DNA of 64,000 nucleotides, from the NCBI RefSeq assembly GCF_041146795.1, contig NC_135170.1, positions 1,471,326-1,535,325 of the forward strand, read 5' to 3'. Below the pieces are notes generated by a model. That model saw nothing but the letters and a program-made list of their open reading frames with translations. It was not told the origin of the DNA and did not search any database. The stretch is from Maylandia zebra (Eukaryota; Chordata; Actinopteri; Cichliformes; Cichlidae). Positions 43,678 through 55,275 of the stretch are shown piece by piece. Made by a program: the position numbers and the translations under genes. Every line of letters begins with the position of its first letter. The first letter of the stretch is position 1.

Positions 43678-44211
43678 ATGATGCGTTCAACGTGCCAGCG
43701 CTGTGGTGGGAAAGGCTCCATCATAAACACGCCCTGCGCCGAGGTTCAGGCCAAGAAGAAGAAGACGATGACTTCCAAGCCCAAGAAGGTCGGCCTCAGC
43801 GTGGGCGAGCTGATTGTGAAAGCCGTGGCCGCTTCCAAGGAGCGCAACGGCCTGTCCGTGGCCGCCCTCAAGAAGGCTCTGGCTGCCGGAGGCTATGATG
43901 TGGACAAGAACAAGGCCCGTGTCAAGACCGCCATCAAGAGTCTGGTGGCGAAGGGCACTCTGGTGCAGACCAAGGGCACCGGGGCCTCCGGATCCTTCAA
44001 GATGAACAGGGTTACTGAGACCAAAGCTAAGACGCCCGCCGCGGCCAAAGCCAAGAAACCGGCAGCAGCTGCTAAGAAGTCGCTCAAGAAGGCAGCAGCA
44101 GCACTTCAGACACTAGCACAAAATCAACCGCATCAGAGGAGGGACAGGACAAAGCTGAAGGAGAAACTGCCTGCTATTGGACTGTTGAAGTGGGAGAGGA
44201 CAACAGAGTGA
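43678..44211 (+). CDS. DNAJA3-like / histone H1 chimeric ORF inside the LTR element
   Basis: An open 177-codon frame within the retroelement interior. Residues 1-20 ([20 protein letters not shown]) resemble part of the DnaJ zinc-finger domain of mitochondrial DNAJA3. Residues 37-110 are a full linker-histone globular domain ([48 protein letters not shown]). Residues 111-141 are the start of a Lys/Ala-rich H1 tail. Residues 142-177 are unrelated. The H1 part is GC-rich, unlike the AT-rich surroundings, as expected for sequence captured from a histone gene. Capture by template switching in reverse transcription is the likely origin (inference). Whether the ORF is expressed is unknown. Confidence 0.75.
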   Translation: MMRSTCQRCGGKGSIINTPCAEVQAKKKKTMTSKPKKVGLSVGELIVKAVAASKERNGLSVAALKKALAAGGYDVDKNKARVKTAIKSLVAKGTLVQTKGTGASGSFKMNRVTETKAKTPAAAKAKKPAAAAKKSLKKAAAALQTLAQNQPHQRRDRTKLKEKLPAIGLLKWERTTE

Positions 44212-47200
44212 GAAGACTAGGTGAGAACACATAGGAATTATTTAATGTGGGAAATCAAAATTTGGGTTAGCAAACCTGGGGAAAAGAAAACTGACTGCTT
44301 AAGTTGGAAAATTGAGACGGAGTCTGAAACATTGCGAAAATAGAAACATATACAAAATCACACACACACAAGCAGAACATGCATTAACCCTACTGACAAT
44401 TCCAAACACAAAATGACTCATGAAGACTCATAGCACATTAGTTAAGAAATGATTAAATAATAGCAGAGAAGTGTGTAGGAAAGGCAGCTTTAAGAACATG
44501 CTCTGCTGGAGATGCAGCTCCACAGACATGCATTAGACCTGCCTAATAACACAAACACCCATGCAATGAAAATTAGCTTGTTATCTTTCATCAGTGTTAA
44601 ATTAGTGTCAATTTAGCAGACACTTGTTATTAAATACTGAATTTATCCAATGCAAAAAATTGACTCTCTAGGTTGCAGGACAACAGTTTAACTTTTGTGG
44701 GAAAAAGGATCCTGGTTTGAGCAACCAGTGATCAGACAATAAATTTAGTTGTTAAAATGGTAAATTGGGAGAAGCTTCCTGCTTGATTGAGGCAGCACAT
44801 GTAATTTACTGTATGAGGGAAATTGTCTTTTGTGATACTATTTTGAACATGCTTTTCTGTCGTCCTGTCAACTTAGTGGGTTAATAGCTGATATGCAAAT
44901 TAGTTGATCGGTTTTAGATTAATGAAAGGTGACTGAATTCTAGTACGAGTGAATGAGATGTGTTGGAGTTTGTTGTGTGTTGAGTGGAGACTCTAAAACA
45001 CTGAGTTTCCTGCTTTGATGTGCGAGTGAATCCTGTATTTAGATACACAACTCTGAATACGTCAGAACAGACTGTTTTGTGAAGTGCATGACAGCATGTC
45101 ACATGTTTTATGATGAAGGGAAAAGGAAAATTGAATAAAATAGATCTGTGGCTTAAATGAGTGAAGAGCACAGACCTGGTGATTAAACTCATAGCTAATA
45201 TGACATTAGGGTTATGTTGTGTGTTGTGCAGCTGATGGTTGATTTGGAGTGAATCTAGCTGATGATTTTTCTTTTGTTGTGAAGTTGAGCCTGCCGATTA
45301 GTACGATGGTATGATAAACCATGCTAATGGTATGATTTACCCTCCTGAGATGAGGAGCTTGTGTCATGACTTAACAAGGCCTTTTTATTTTGATACTTTC
45401 ACAGTGCACTGAAAGTTTTGTTTGATAATCTCTGTTCTTTAAGCAGATCTGCACGTCGGGAATTAAAAGCGCTACACGTCGTCGAGAAAATTGTGCCAAG
45501 TGAGTTCTCCACATTTAAATGGACTCTGGAGAAAGCCACTTATTGGGACAATTATTAAATGACAGTCCCAGTCCAAAAGGATTCAGCGATGTAATCCAAA
45601 CTAAAGTTCTTCTTTTTCTTTTTGAAATGACGTCATTTTGCTGAGAGTGGAAACTAAATGCGACGATAGGTTCCACTATCAGCAAAGAAAGAAAGAATGA
45701 ATGCATGAATGAGTGAGTGAAAGGAAAACAAACTGACTGACTGGTAAAAGCTGACAAAAGCTGACAAGACTTTACTGATGTAACACGACTGTGTGAAGTT
45801 GACCCCCGCCTGGCAGGGGTGCAGATGAGTCTGTGTGTGCTTCCCTTTACAGAAGCAGGAAGATGACAGCAACACTCGAGGTTGCGTGATGATTTAACAT
45901 TTTAAATGCCATTTTCTGTGTCTGTGAATTTACTATGTGTGTGTCATTCACTAGCTTGTGTGCTCACAGAGATATCTGTGACAAAGTATGCATACGCCTG
46001 CGCAAGCGCTAACATTTGCATTTTCGTTTTTACAGCATTACGGTTCTTCATGTGTTTGATCATGTGATTTATAGGAATACTGGCTAATGTTTCTCTACTA
46101 CGAGATTTCTGGGTTTATGTGTGAAGAAAACTGTAGTTACAGGCATATGTTGATGGAGAAATTAATATAGTTTGAGACATACTGTGATGAGACCAGTGTT
46201 ACTGTTTCCACAGCGAGTGTTAACTTTATGGTGTTTTATGGCACCTCTGGAACCTGTTGACCTGTGTCTGACCTCCGTCTGACCACAGTCAATGTGTATT
46301 GCTAATGTTTGTTTCTTTGAGAATGCTGTAGTAGATTCAGCTGAAGCGGACAAGTGACATGAGTAAAACAAATAAGAGATTACGGTGTTTATGGGATAGT
46401 TTATTATGGGCTCATTTGCTGGCCACTTTTGAACCCATAATAGTAATATATAAGTGGAGTGACTTTGCTTAAGAGCAGTCACCGATTACATTAATGTTGC
46501 CTGAGTACATGGGATGATCCATGTCTGAGGCGACTTATGAAAATAATTGTAGTTTACTGATTTGAGAAAACCTGCACATGACACTTGTCTTGCTGATGTT
46601 GAATGCTTATTACTCTTATGATACAATTGTTTACAGGTATGAAGTTTGGTTTCACTTCCAGATTTTGCTTTCCAGGCCGTGATGGTGTGTATGCAGGCTC
46701 CTGGGAGAGCCAGGTGTTAAGCAAACTTAATATGCAACGCACGCTAACATCTTTTATTGCAGGGTTACGGAGCTACTCCAGAGGAGATGCCCTGATGTTG
46801 CCTGGGACATGATCTAGCTAATCTTTTTCTTTAAGACAGGAATCCAGGTTTGGTGAGTTGACGCATGGGAATGTCAACGCGTCAAGAGGTGGAGTGCAAG
46901 GATTAACATTAAACAATGTTTACTATTATTGTTGCAGTGATTTGTGTGATTAGCCGTTTTATTTACAAATATTAAACCTATGCAAGTGGTGCACCCATGT
47001 TCAGATGAGGCTTTGATGGCCTATAAGTGAAGTTCACTGAACTAAAGAATGTGGTTTGATGATTGTTGACATGCTCTCCAAATAGAAGTTTTTCTTCTTA
47101 GCAAGGAAATACAGGTGCAGCAGTAATCTCCTGAGAAATCTTCAGAGGCCCAGTGAGAAGCGTGAACCATTCCAGGCATAGCTGACAGCCAGGCAGTGGT

Positions 47201-48309
47201 TGAGGTCAAAGGTCAAGCTGGTTGGGGCCCATCATGAGATCAGACCTTGGAGCCACAGCAAGGACCATGAAACTGCCTGCAAAATAGAGGAGAGGATCGT
47301 CCACAAGATGGGAGCTGAGGCCAGGAGAGAGGCTTCAGGAGGATCAGAGATCATCTTCAGCACAGCAGACATCACACAGAGAGCTGTGCTACTGAGTTTC
47401 CAGGAGATTTTAAATAAAATGAAAGATTCAATATTGACGCTGAGGAAGACAACTAAGGTGTACGACGTGCTCTGCCTTAAACCTTCAGCAGCGTTGGAAC
47501 ATAAACACTCAGGGGATGAGGAGCGTGCCAAGCTCCATCGACAGCGTAGAAGGAGTTCGAGGATGACATCATGATTCTGTGAAAAGCACAGGAACCAGAA
47601 GCTATGGTGGTGATAACAGCAGTTTCCTATGAACATCACCTAACGCTGTGCCACTGTACTGTGCATACGATGACACTCTGAAGGCTGCTGGGATCATAAT
47701 AGCAGTAAGACAACCCTGCACCCTTTCCACAGAGGTGTTTTCTGCAGAGTATGGACAATGAAGGACAATGAAGGAGTCATAAATATCCCCCTCACAGGAC
47801 GAAGGCCTGAAGTGAGGTAATGGGAGGCCATAAAACTAGAGTGCTGAGAGGTCTGCAGCTTTGGAAATAGCTGAGAACCATGTTGACAAACAACAAAACC
47901 AACTGGTATGTTTGAATGTTTATTCTACATACATTTGGACTCTGGTCCTATGGACAACGATGGAAACAACTGGAAGAGACATTCATGACGCCCTGCAGAA
48001 CTCAAACCACTCTGCAGAGAGACATGTGATGTGCACACCTGGAGGAAGCACCACCAAGCTGAGATGTTTTTGAAAATGTTACTTTTTTATTTTCACTATT
48101 AAATTAACAATTTCTTTGTTTGCTCATAGGATGCAGTTTGCCATGAGATGAGATCAATGAGGACTGGGATAACTGCTAATACATTTGTTGAACTGTGTAC
48201 CTTTTCAGTAATTTAGGGTGATTTGACATATGCTGAGTATAAAAATGTTTGCATTGAAACTGTCAGACATGAGGTATTCATACCTGGGAACTTTTCAAGC
48301 ATAAAGGTC

Positions 48310-48322
48310 AAAAGGGGGGAAA
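48310..48322 (+). other. Polypurine tract
   Basis: AAAAGGGGGGAAA lies directly against the 3' LTR, the usual plus-strand primer position. Confidence 0.9.
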
Positions 48323-48655
48323 TGTTAGATTTGTATTGTTGATTGTCATTTATGCTTAGAAATATTTACTTATATATGCTTAGAGTTTTGTAATTAGTTG
48401 TAGATTGGTAGAGGTTTTGAACCTTGATAGTCTGCAAACTTTGTGTGTATTAGACAGCACTTTGGGAGCATGAGAGGTCATACCGTGTCTTATTGTTTTA
48501 TGGTAGGATTAACGTAGCTACGTCTGTTCTAGTCTAAGTGCTCTTTGTTTAGATGAACTGCAGGACTTCCTCACCGTGTTATCTAGGATGAACCATCTAG
48601 GGTGAGGGGGAGGCTACCCTCTTCCTGACCAAGGATGTTTGACCCTTTGATCAGC

Positions 48656-48719
<64 letters not shown>

Positions 48720-48972
48720 CAAGGTACTCTTTGTTTGTATGTAGACGTCGTATGTTAATGAACCTATGCCTATTCATGTAACCTCAATAAAAGGACAGTG
48801 TTACGGGAGGACGGACGAGAGCTACTGGGGTCAAGCGAAGGAACGGCGCTCTGTCTGGTTCTCTCCCGTGCACGAGTAACATGAAGAACTTTGCCTATTT
48901 GTGTCTTGCTTAGCAGTGTAATTATATTGTCTTCAACGTTCCAGCGGATGGGTTCAAGCTACAAACCTAACA
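48323..48972 (+). repeat. 3' LTR
   Basis: The second LTR copy, 24 bp longer than the first because of a longer (CA)n tract (about 48656-48716). Its terminal inverted hexamers match those of the 5' LTR, and it is followed by the ACATA target duplication. Confidence 0.95.
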
Positions 48973-48977
48973 ACATA

Positions 48978-50009
48978 TTTATTAAATGTTTAACAATTAT
49001 ATAGAAGAAAGACAATGTAAAGAACAAAACATGACAAAACCAAAATGAGTTGAAGTTATGAACTGTTTCTGAGAGACAAATAACACCAGGATCCTTTTTG
49101 TGTAGCTGACAGCTGGTAACTGTGCAGGGGCGGGTCTAGCAAAGTGTTGCCAGGGGGGCAGGTAGGGCATTAACAGGGAGAGGGGGGCACAAAGAAATAC
49201 TTTTCTTTCTTATTCTCATTTAAAATGTCTCGCTTTTAATAAATAATTATCTGAATCTTACAACAAACGTTTTCATCTGATGTAAAATGTATAGAAATCC
49301 ATTATTGTACATAGTCATTTTTTAGGGTCCCATCATAATTTCTTCAGAAGTAAGTACTGCATATGATGCCAGTGTTTCCCACATTTTCTAGATTCTGCAC
49401 CAGTACTGTGTGTAAAATGCATCAAAAAGTCCGTTTGATTCTTTCTCAGCTGTCTTTCTGTCTCCTTTCACTTTTTAAAGGTTGCCATGTTAGAAAACAT
49501 ATTTTGCCCTGCCGTGCTGTTTATTGATGTGGCAAATGAAAGGTTTATGAAAATATATCTAAATCTGTCATCAGTAATCAGCAATGATCATGTCTCACCT
49601 CTAGTCTCTGTCTTAATGTCAGGTTTCCACCGTGTGTTGTAGATGTTCAGGAGGTTAACTCGACCAACAGTCTACTTCCTGTTTAGAATACCAGGACAGG
49701 GAGGATGGTGCAGGTTTAAGTTTATTAGACTGATGCATGTATACCAACAAGACAGCGTCCATCACTGTGACAACAGCGTTTGTTTTCATTCAAAGGCTTC
49801 ATGGTTTTTCCTTTAATACCTGGGGGGCCGGTCTCCAGTCAAAATGCCCGGGACCATTTTTTGTCCCAGTCCAGCCCTGGTGTCAGATCTGCATGCAGTG
49901 TCAATGAGACGATCAACAACAGATCAGACAAAACACTCAGGCGGACACTCCTCTGTAGAAGGAAACATGGAAAGTGTGAGGTAATCAGTGCACAACATCA
50001 CTTTGTATT
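48978..50009. other. Non-coding, with two hAT-like end fragments
   Basis: Positions 49126-49190 (GGGGCGGGTCTAGCAAAGTG) and 49824-49879 (GGGACCATTTTTTGTCCCAG followed by TCCAGCCCTG) resemble termini of fish hAT-like elements. No TSD was found, and they may be the two ends of one decayed copy about 750 bp long. No gene recognised. Confidence 0.4.
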
Positions 50010-50780
50010 TCAGGCTGTTTTTATATAGAACTTCAGCACCAATGTAAAAGTTCTGGTTTGAGGAAGATGAAGAACATTTTCAGGAAGGATGCCGTCTGCA
50101 AGCAGAGCTGCTTGAACCTCAGCGCTGAGGTCCAGACTACTTCCTGTGAAGCCACGTGATGTAAATCTGCTGCTGTAACTTCACAGTTTACTGAAGCTAA
50201 ATGCAACGTTACCATATAATCTGTTTTCAACAAAGGTTTCACTCCGTCCGGTGTTGATGGAATGATTCAGGCCGTACTCGTCAGGCTTCCCGTCGACCAC
50301 ACGCATTTCAGTCACAAACCCCGTGACTGACAACAAGGGAAACAGCAGAAGAAAAGATGTGAAAATACTGGATGATGATGATGGAGGATTAACCGCGGTG
50401 GTTAAACTGTTTCCTGTCTTTGTGGGCGTACTCACAGGGAAGTTTCCAGGCACGTCAGTCTTGGTGGCTAAAGTCTCCATTTTCCAACATGTATCGCTAC
50501 AGGTGCAAAGACACAACATTAATCATCAGTGTAAATATTTTAATGCTGTCCAAACGGTGTTTGCTTTGTCTGTCCTCTCGCGCTCACAGAGGAAACGAGG
50601 ACGCCACCTTCAACCCATCTTCAGTTGGCTCAACCATGGCCGGACTTCCTGTTGGCTTTGTGACAGCAAACCACTTGAAATGAGAGCAAACTGCAGTCAA
50701 GCACCACTTACAGCAACCTGTGGACACGCAAATGGAAAGCACTGAGAATCATACAGAAGCATAAGAGCTGTTTATGGTAA

Positions 50781-50843
<63 letters not shown>

Positions 50844-51313
50844 ACATTAATAACACACTGATGTATGTTAGTTTGATTTATGCTATATCTGAGAAAACAA
50901 CTGCAGAATTTTACATCAAAGTTTCCAAAGCTGATGTTTTGTTGTTCACTCTGTTTTATATTCATATAGTTTGTTGTTTTTAAATCAGTGGACAAAATAA
51001 ATATTATCACACAAAATCCAGGGTGAAACATAACCAAATAACCTAAATGGTGAAGTCATTATAGAAGTACATGTTGCAAAGGTCAGCCTCCTGTATAGAC
51101 TGCTAAACTGTCTGGGGGGGCCCTGCCTGTCCTCGTTGGATAAGCTCCACCCCTTTTCCATAAGACGGAGACATTTGTATGAAAATAGATGGGCAGTAAA
51201 ATAAAAAATAAAAAATATTATGGATGACTCTGTAAATCAAAGTCGGCCTGAGGCAGAAGCAGAAACCATGAGGAGCACAGCACCACTCCCAGAAGGGCAC
51301 GAAGTGAAGCCAT
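50010..51313 (-). CDS. Lipocalin, PTGDS-like (copy 1)
   Basis: Resembles fish prostaglandin-D-synthase-like lipocalins, secreted carriers of small hydrophobic ligands. The first exon, ATG at 51313, reads MASLRALLGVVLCSSWFLLL (signal peptide) then PQADFDLQ. Later exons are 50588-50690 (KWFAVTK, AMVEPTEDG), 50436-50496 (DTCWKMETLATKTDVPGNF), 50213-50326 (EMRVVDGKPDEYGLNHSI, NRLY) and 50010-50143 (SSLDLSAEVQ, DGILPENVLHLPQ, stop). The GxW motif exon (AGKWY) was not found. I could not join the third and fourth listed exons in frame with consensus sites, and exon 1 lacks a clear donor. The gene may be decaying or its boundaries misread. Tandem relatives lie at 53.0-53.5 and 53.9-54.5 kb. Confidence 0.6.
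50784..50842. repeat. (GT)n microsatellite
   Basis: About 29 uninterrupted GT units in an intron of lipocalin copy 1. Confidence 0.97.
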
Positions 51314-53029
51314 AGCTGCTGAAGAGTGAAGACGTGATGATGGAGGAGATCACAGATGAAGATCTGCTGCCTGCTGACTCTTTATATAGAAGAGTGAGAC
51401 TATCTCCCCACCAGCAGCTGCACTTATACAAACCCCAGGTGCTGGGATGGCTTTGAACATGTGACATTTTCTGCAAACACATGGACAGTTTCATAAGCAC
51501 AAAGATTATTCCTGCAGCGGCAGAATCGTATCCACTGTGTGAGAGGTGAACGTCAGACAGTTCTTAGAAAATGTAGTTTCTCTTTAAGCTTTTAACGTCT
51601 CTTTTACCCCCATTTGTCTAAAACTACTTGACAGCCCTTCATGTCAGAGGTTTATTACCTGTGCAGGATGGAGCACATGGTCTCAGTCAGGCTGGACACG
51701 ATCACTCCTACAGGAAGTAAATGTGATTTTATTTCACCTGTGAAATGATGAAAAACAGCAGAATAGCTCACGCTAACAAACGGGTGTTGAAATGTTTCAT
51801 TTTCTGCTGTTTCACAGGTCAAAAAGGGCGTCGAAGCAAACTGAAGCTGAGCTGCTGCTGCTGTTGTAGTGCAGCATCTGCTGTGTGCTTCATCAGAGAA
51901 CCTTCTGTACACAGCAGACAGAGGCTGCTGCCACTGAAGTCCATCTGCTAGAGAGCTTTAAACACTGGTTATTGAAGTGGCTTTGATGATACTGATACAC
52001 AGTCTTTGCTGCTGTCACAGGACAGGGATCCACCAGGGAGTAGTTGTCAGGATAAAGAGCCTTCGCTTCTCTAAATATAAACTGGATACTTGTAGGAAAC
52101 TTTGGGAAGCAGCATTTTTCCTCATATCGTCTAAACTGAAGTTAGCTCAGGTGCTTCTTCCATACTTGCTCTGCAGAAAGCCAAAGAGTTTGGAGCTCTG
52201 CAAACATTTGCAGCACAGCTGGATGTTTGTAACTTTGGTCACCTCTGTATCATCCCTCAGATTCTTTCTGCACAGCTTTGAAACCACGACAGCACGAGTG
52301 ATGCTGAGGAGACGTCCAGTTTAAACAGACCTTTATTCCTGGAACACAAACACATGAAGTGATGCTGCTAAAGAAGAACATTTAATCGCACTAATGAATC
52401 AAGCATCTGTTTGTCTGTCAGTCTGTCAACAGTTCCTCTGATCGACTTCAGACTTGGTGGGTATTTTGTTTTTGCAGCGGTCAAAGTCGATCAGCGTGTT
52501 GCTTTGTCTGCTGTAAATCTGCCTGTACAAAGGGAAACATGCATGTTTTACATGCAAACTCACAACATGGCTGCATTTTTGTGATTATGTGTATTTTATA
52601 TTGATTTATTCTATTATGTTTTGTATATGAATCTTTACAAGTGTGTCGATACAAAGGCTTGATTAAAACAAAGGTCTCAGCTGTGCTGTTAGGGATGCTC
52701 TCATATTTGTTTCAAATGTAATAAATCAAAGGATTTCAGGCTTTTCATCCTTTTTATTTGTTTGGTTCTAACAGCAGCTGGATAAAAACATGCAGGTGAT
52801 GAATATAATTGTGTGATATTATGAGCATTGTGAATAAAGAAAGAGCAGAGATAGTAAAAAGGAAACAGGTGATGGACGTGAGATTTTCAGAACAAAAGCT
52901 CCTCAGTGAGACGATCACCTGGACACAAGGTCAGGCAGCTGGGACTCATCTAGAGAGCAAAATGGAAAAGTGATCTGTGCAGAACATCACTGTTGATTGC
53001 AGTTATTTACATCAGACTTCTTCTCTGAG
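51314..53029. other. Inter-gene spacer of the lipocalin cluster
   Basis: No further lipocalin exon was recognised. ORFs at 51977-52324 (+) and 51655-51912 (-) show no motif. Simple AT-rich sequence otherwise. Confidence 0.4.
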
Positions 53030-53490
53030 ATAAGAGCACCGTTTGTGGGAAAGATGACAGTATTTCCAGGCTGGATGCTGTTTGCAGGGAGAACTGAATG
53101 AAAGTCTCCTGCACCTCAGCGCTGAGGTCCACACCTGTGAACACAGATGAGGTCAATCTGCTGCAGCACGTAGAGCTTTACTGATCAGCAGGTTCAAAGG
53201 ATTCAGCAGAGCGTAGAGTCAGAGCTAAATGCCACATCACCATAGAGTTTGTTAACAACAGCTTTCTTTGCCCTTTGTCTCGATGGACTGAATCAGGGAT
53301 ACTCGTCATACTTCACCTCAACCACGTCACTGAGAGACCCCAGCCTGACACAGCAGCAGAGATGATGAAAGCAGAAACAGCAAACAGATGCTTCAGTTGT
53401 GTTTCTCTCTGTGTGTGCGCTCACGCCCACTTGTGTGTGTGAACTTTCCACGTACCTCAGCTTGTTTCTCCAACATGAGCCATCAGGGCT
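53030..53490 (-). pseudogene. Lipocalin copy 2, decayed
   Basis: - strand pieces align with copy 1. At 53456-53488, PDGSCWRNKLR (the GTCWRM exon) is followed by a GTACGT donor. At 53225-53345 there is VVEVKYDEYP, an in-frame stop, then VVNKLYGDVAF. At 53040-53140 there is VDLSAEVQETFIQFSL, which is closer to the family consensus than copy 1. The stop directly after the KYDEYP motif, and the missing first exons, make it a pseudogene. Confidence 0.65.
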
Positions 53491-53934
53491 GAAAAACATC
53501 ACTAACACATGAATTCTTTCTCTTTTTGTTATCACCTGTGATCATGTGTCTCATGTTTCTGTCATTCACCAGTTCTTGTAGAGTTACGTGTAACTAGACT
53601 TCTGTGGGACGTAAATGATTGTTTTGTATGCAGATCTGTACAAAGGATGGAAACACTTGATTACAAAGGAGATCTCAGCTGTGTTGTTGTGGATGGACTT
53701 CAACGTATTTGTTAAAAAAGAGAATAAAGCAAAGTGTTTTAGCTGTTTGGGAGTTTTTGTTTGATTCCATTCAGTTTTATTTCTATGGAGTCAAATAATA
53801 AGAAAGGCTCTAGAACAGCCCTGAGTTTGTCCAGGTGACACTCCTCTGAAGAACAAAGACAAAGAGGAAGAAGGGGACTCGTTTTCAAGTCTTGTTTCTT
53901 TCAAAATAAAAGCTGAAATGTTTTGGAAGCATGA

Positions 53935-54535
53935 TAATATTTCAGCCAGGATGGCGTCTCCAAGGAGACCTGCACCTCAGCGCTGAGCTCCACATCACGC
54001 CCTGTGAAAGCACAGATATAAATCTGCTGCAGTGAGAAGAACTTTACCCAACACAAGTGTAGAAGTAGACATTTGACTTTACCTACAACCTGTTAACAAC
54101 AAAGCTTTCATTGCCTCTGCTGTTGATGTCATGTAGGACTAATCATACTTCACATCAGCCATGCACACGTCAGAGGATCTCCAGGCTTTCAGTAATAAAG
54201 CCAAGCAGATGATGTGAACATAGCAATAGTAAAACATGCATCATAATCAGCTGTATGTGTCGACTATGTGGCACCTCAGTCTTGTTGGCATGAAGAAAAG
54301 TTGTGTAACATGTAGCATAAGGGCTGCAAAGACATCATGTAGACAGCAGTCGTCTGTTAGTCGTAACGTATCTCCTGTTAAAGAGTTAAATGTGCGTTCT
54401 CCATCTCTGTCCTCTCACAGCTCGCCGTACACCAACTCCAGCTGTGGTAACCATGGCTGTGCCCATCAACACGCTGAAGCTGAGACGCCACCCGTCACTA
54501 TGGCGACTCCAATAGGGTTACCTGTCAGCTGTGGA
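53935..54535 (-). pseudogene. Lipocalin copy 3, decayed
   Basis: - strand pieces: at 54420-54500 LMGTAMVTTAGVG (family MGTAMLVPT); at 54260-54330 ATCYTTFLHANKTEVPH (family GTCWRMNxLAKKTDTPG); at 54130-54190 MADVKYD then a stop; at 53940-54000 VELSAEVQVSLET. The exon order matches copy 1. Loss of the conserved Trp in the CW motif and the stop in the KYDEY exon point to a pseudogene. Confidence 0.55.
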
Positions 54536-54839
54536 CGCATGAAAGGAAAACAGCAGAAACACAGACATGTTTACTGGAACATTTCCTATTGACAGCTTTA
54601 TGGAAAAGTGGGTTTAAACACTTTTCTATGTTTGATTTTGTTTATTTATGGATTTATTGTGAAAGGAATTTCAAAGGTTTAATTTGACCTTTCCCCTGTT
54701 TTTCATACAGACTGGAGACGAATGGATGGTGCTTTCTTTGTTTGTCTAAAGATAATGAATAAAACTCTACACACATCTTAAACCACCCTCCTTTCTATAT
54801 ATTTTGTTATATAAATGGAAAGTATATAAGACACAAACT

Positions 54840-55275
54840 GAGCTTATATGATACTAAGGACCCTGGAGGTCAGTCCACCTTTATAATTCAGCACAGCCTG
54901 GAGTCTTGGTCTTTTCTTGGATGTTGGTTCCCTTTGTTTCCATCCTCTGTTAAGATGTTTCAGTAATGTTGAGGTCTGGGGAGGCCAATCCATGGCTGAC
55001 GTCCTGTGATGCTGCATTAGCAGTTTGTTCATAGTGAAAAATGAAGCCACTGCCAATCAGACATTTGCACAGTGGATCAACTTCTGATGGTACTGTCCTG
55101 AATTCCACACCTATAATATGTTTGCACATACTGATGAATATGTGCAGCTGATTTTCAGTCCAGTTCCTGTGTGACAGACGCCAGTCTTTCTGCCTGTGTC
55201 CTTCCTTAACAATAGAGCCATCCTTCCACTGAGACTGTTTCTGATGAGGCTTCACTGAGCAGTAGATGGATCCCT
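54840..55275 (-). mobile_element. Tc1-like transposase remnant
   Basis: On the - strand the text KDGSIVKEGHRQKDWRLSHR and NWTENQLH is the Tc1 region between the DNA-binding and catalytic domains (KGHREKRL...WTxxQW in the family). Farther along, MDWPPQTSTLLKHLNRGW mirrors the MDWPPQSPDLNIIE motif next to the catalytic DDE. The frame shifts at least once and the middle is missing. No terminal repeats were found. Confidence 0.7.

Larger units (their letters stand above)
40700..48972 (+). mobile_element. LTR retroelement carrying host-gene sequence (fossil)
   Basis: An 8.27-kb insertion bounded by LTRs of 626 bp (40700-41325) and 650 bp (48323-48972), each starting TGTTAG and ending CTAACA. Perfect 5-bp target duplications ACATA lie at 40695-40699 and 48973-48977. 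A primer-binding site (41331-41341) and a polypurine tract (48310-48322) are in place. The 7-kb interior shows no recognisable gag, pol or env, so it is non-autonomous or gutted and cannot be classed safely as gypsy or ERV. It carries a DNAJA3/histone H1 chimera at 43678-44211. The LTRs differ at about 7 of some 600 aligned bases outside the CA repeat, suggesting insertion of the order of a million years ago (rate-dependent inference). Confidence 0.93.

Noticed and set aside
43678-44211. Ordinary replication-dependent histone H1 gene
   Set aside because: It lies between the LTRs of a retroelement, has a DnaJ-like N-terminus and a non-H1 end, and no histone stem-loop was seen downstream.
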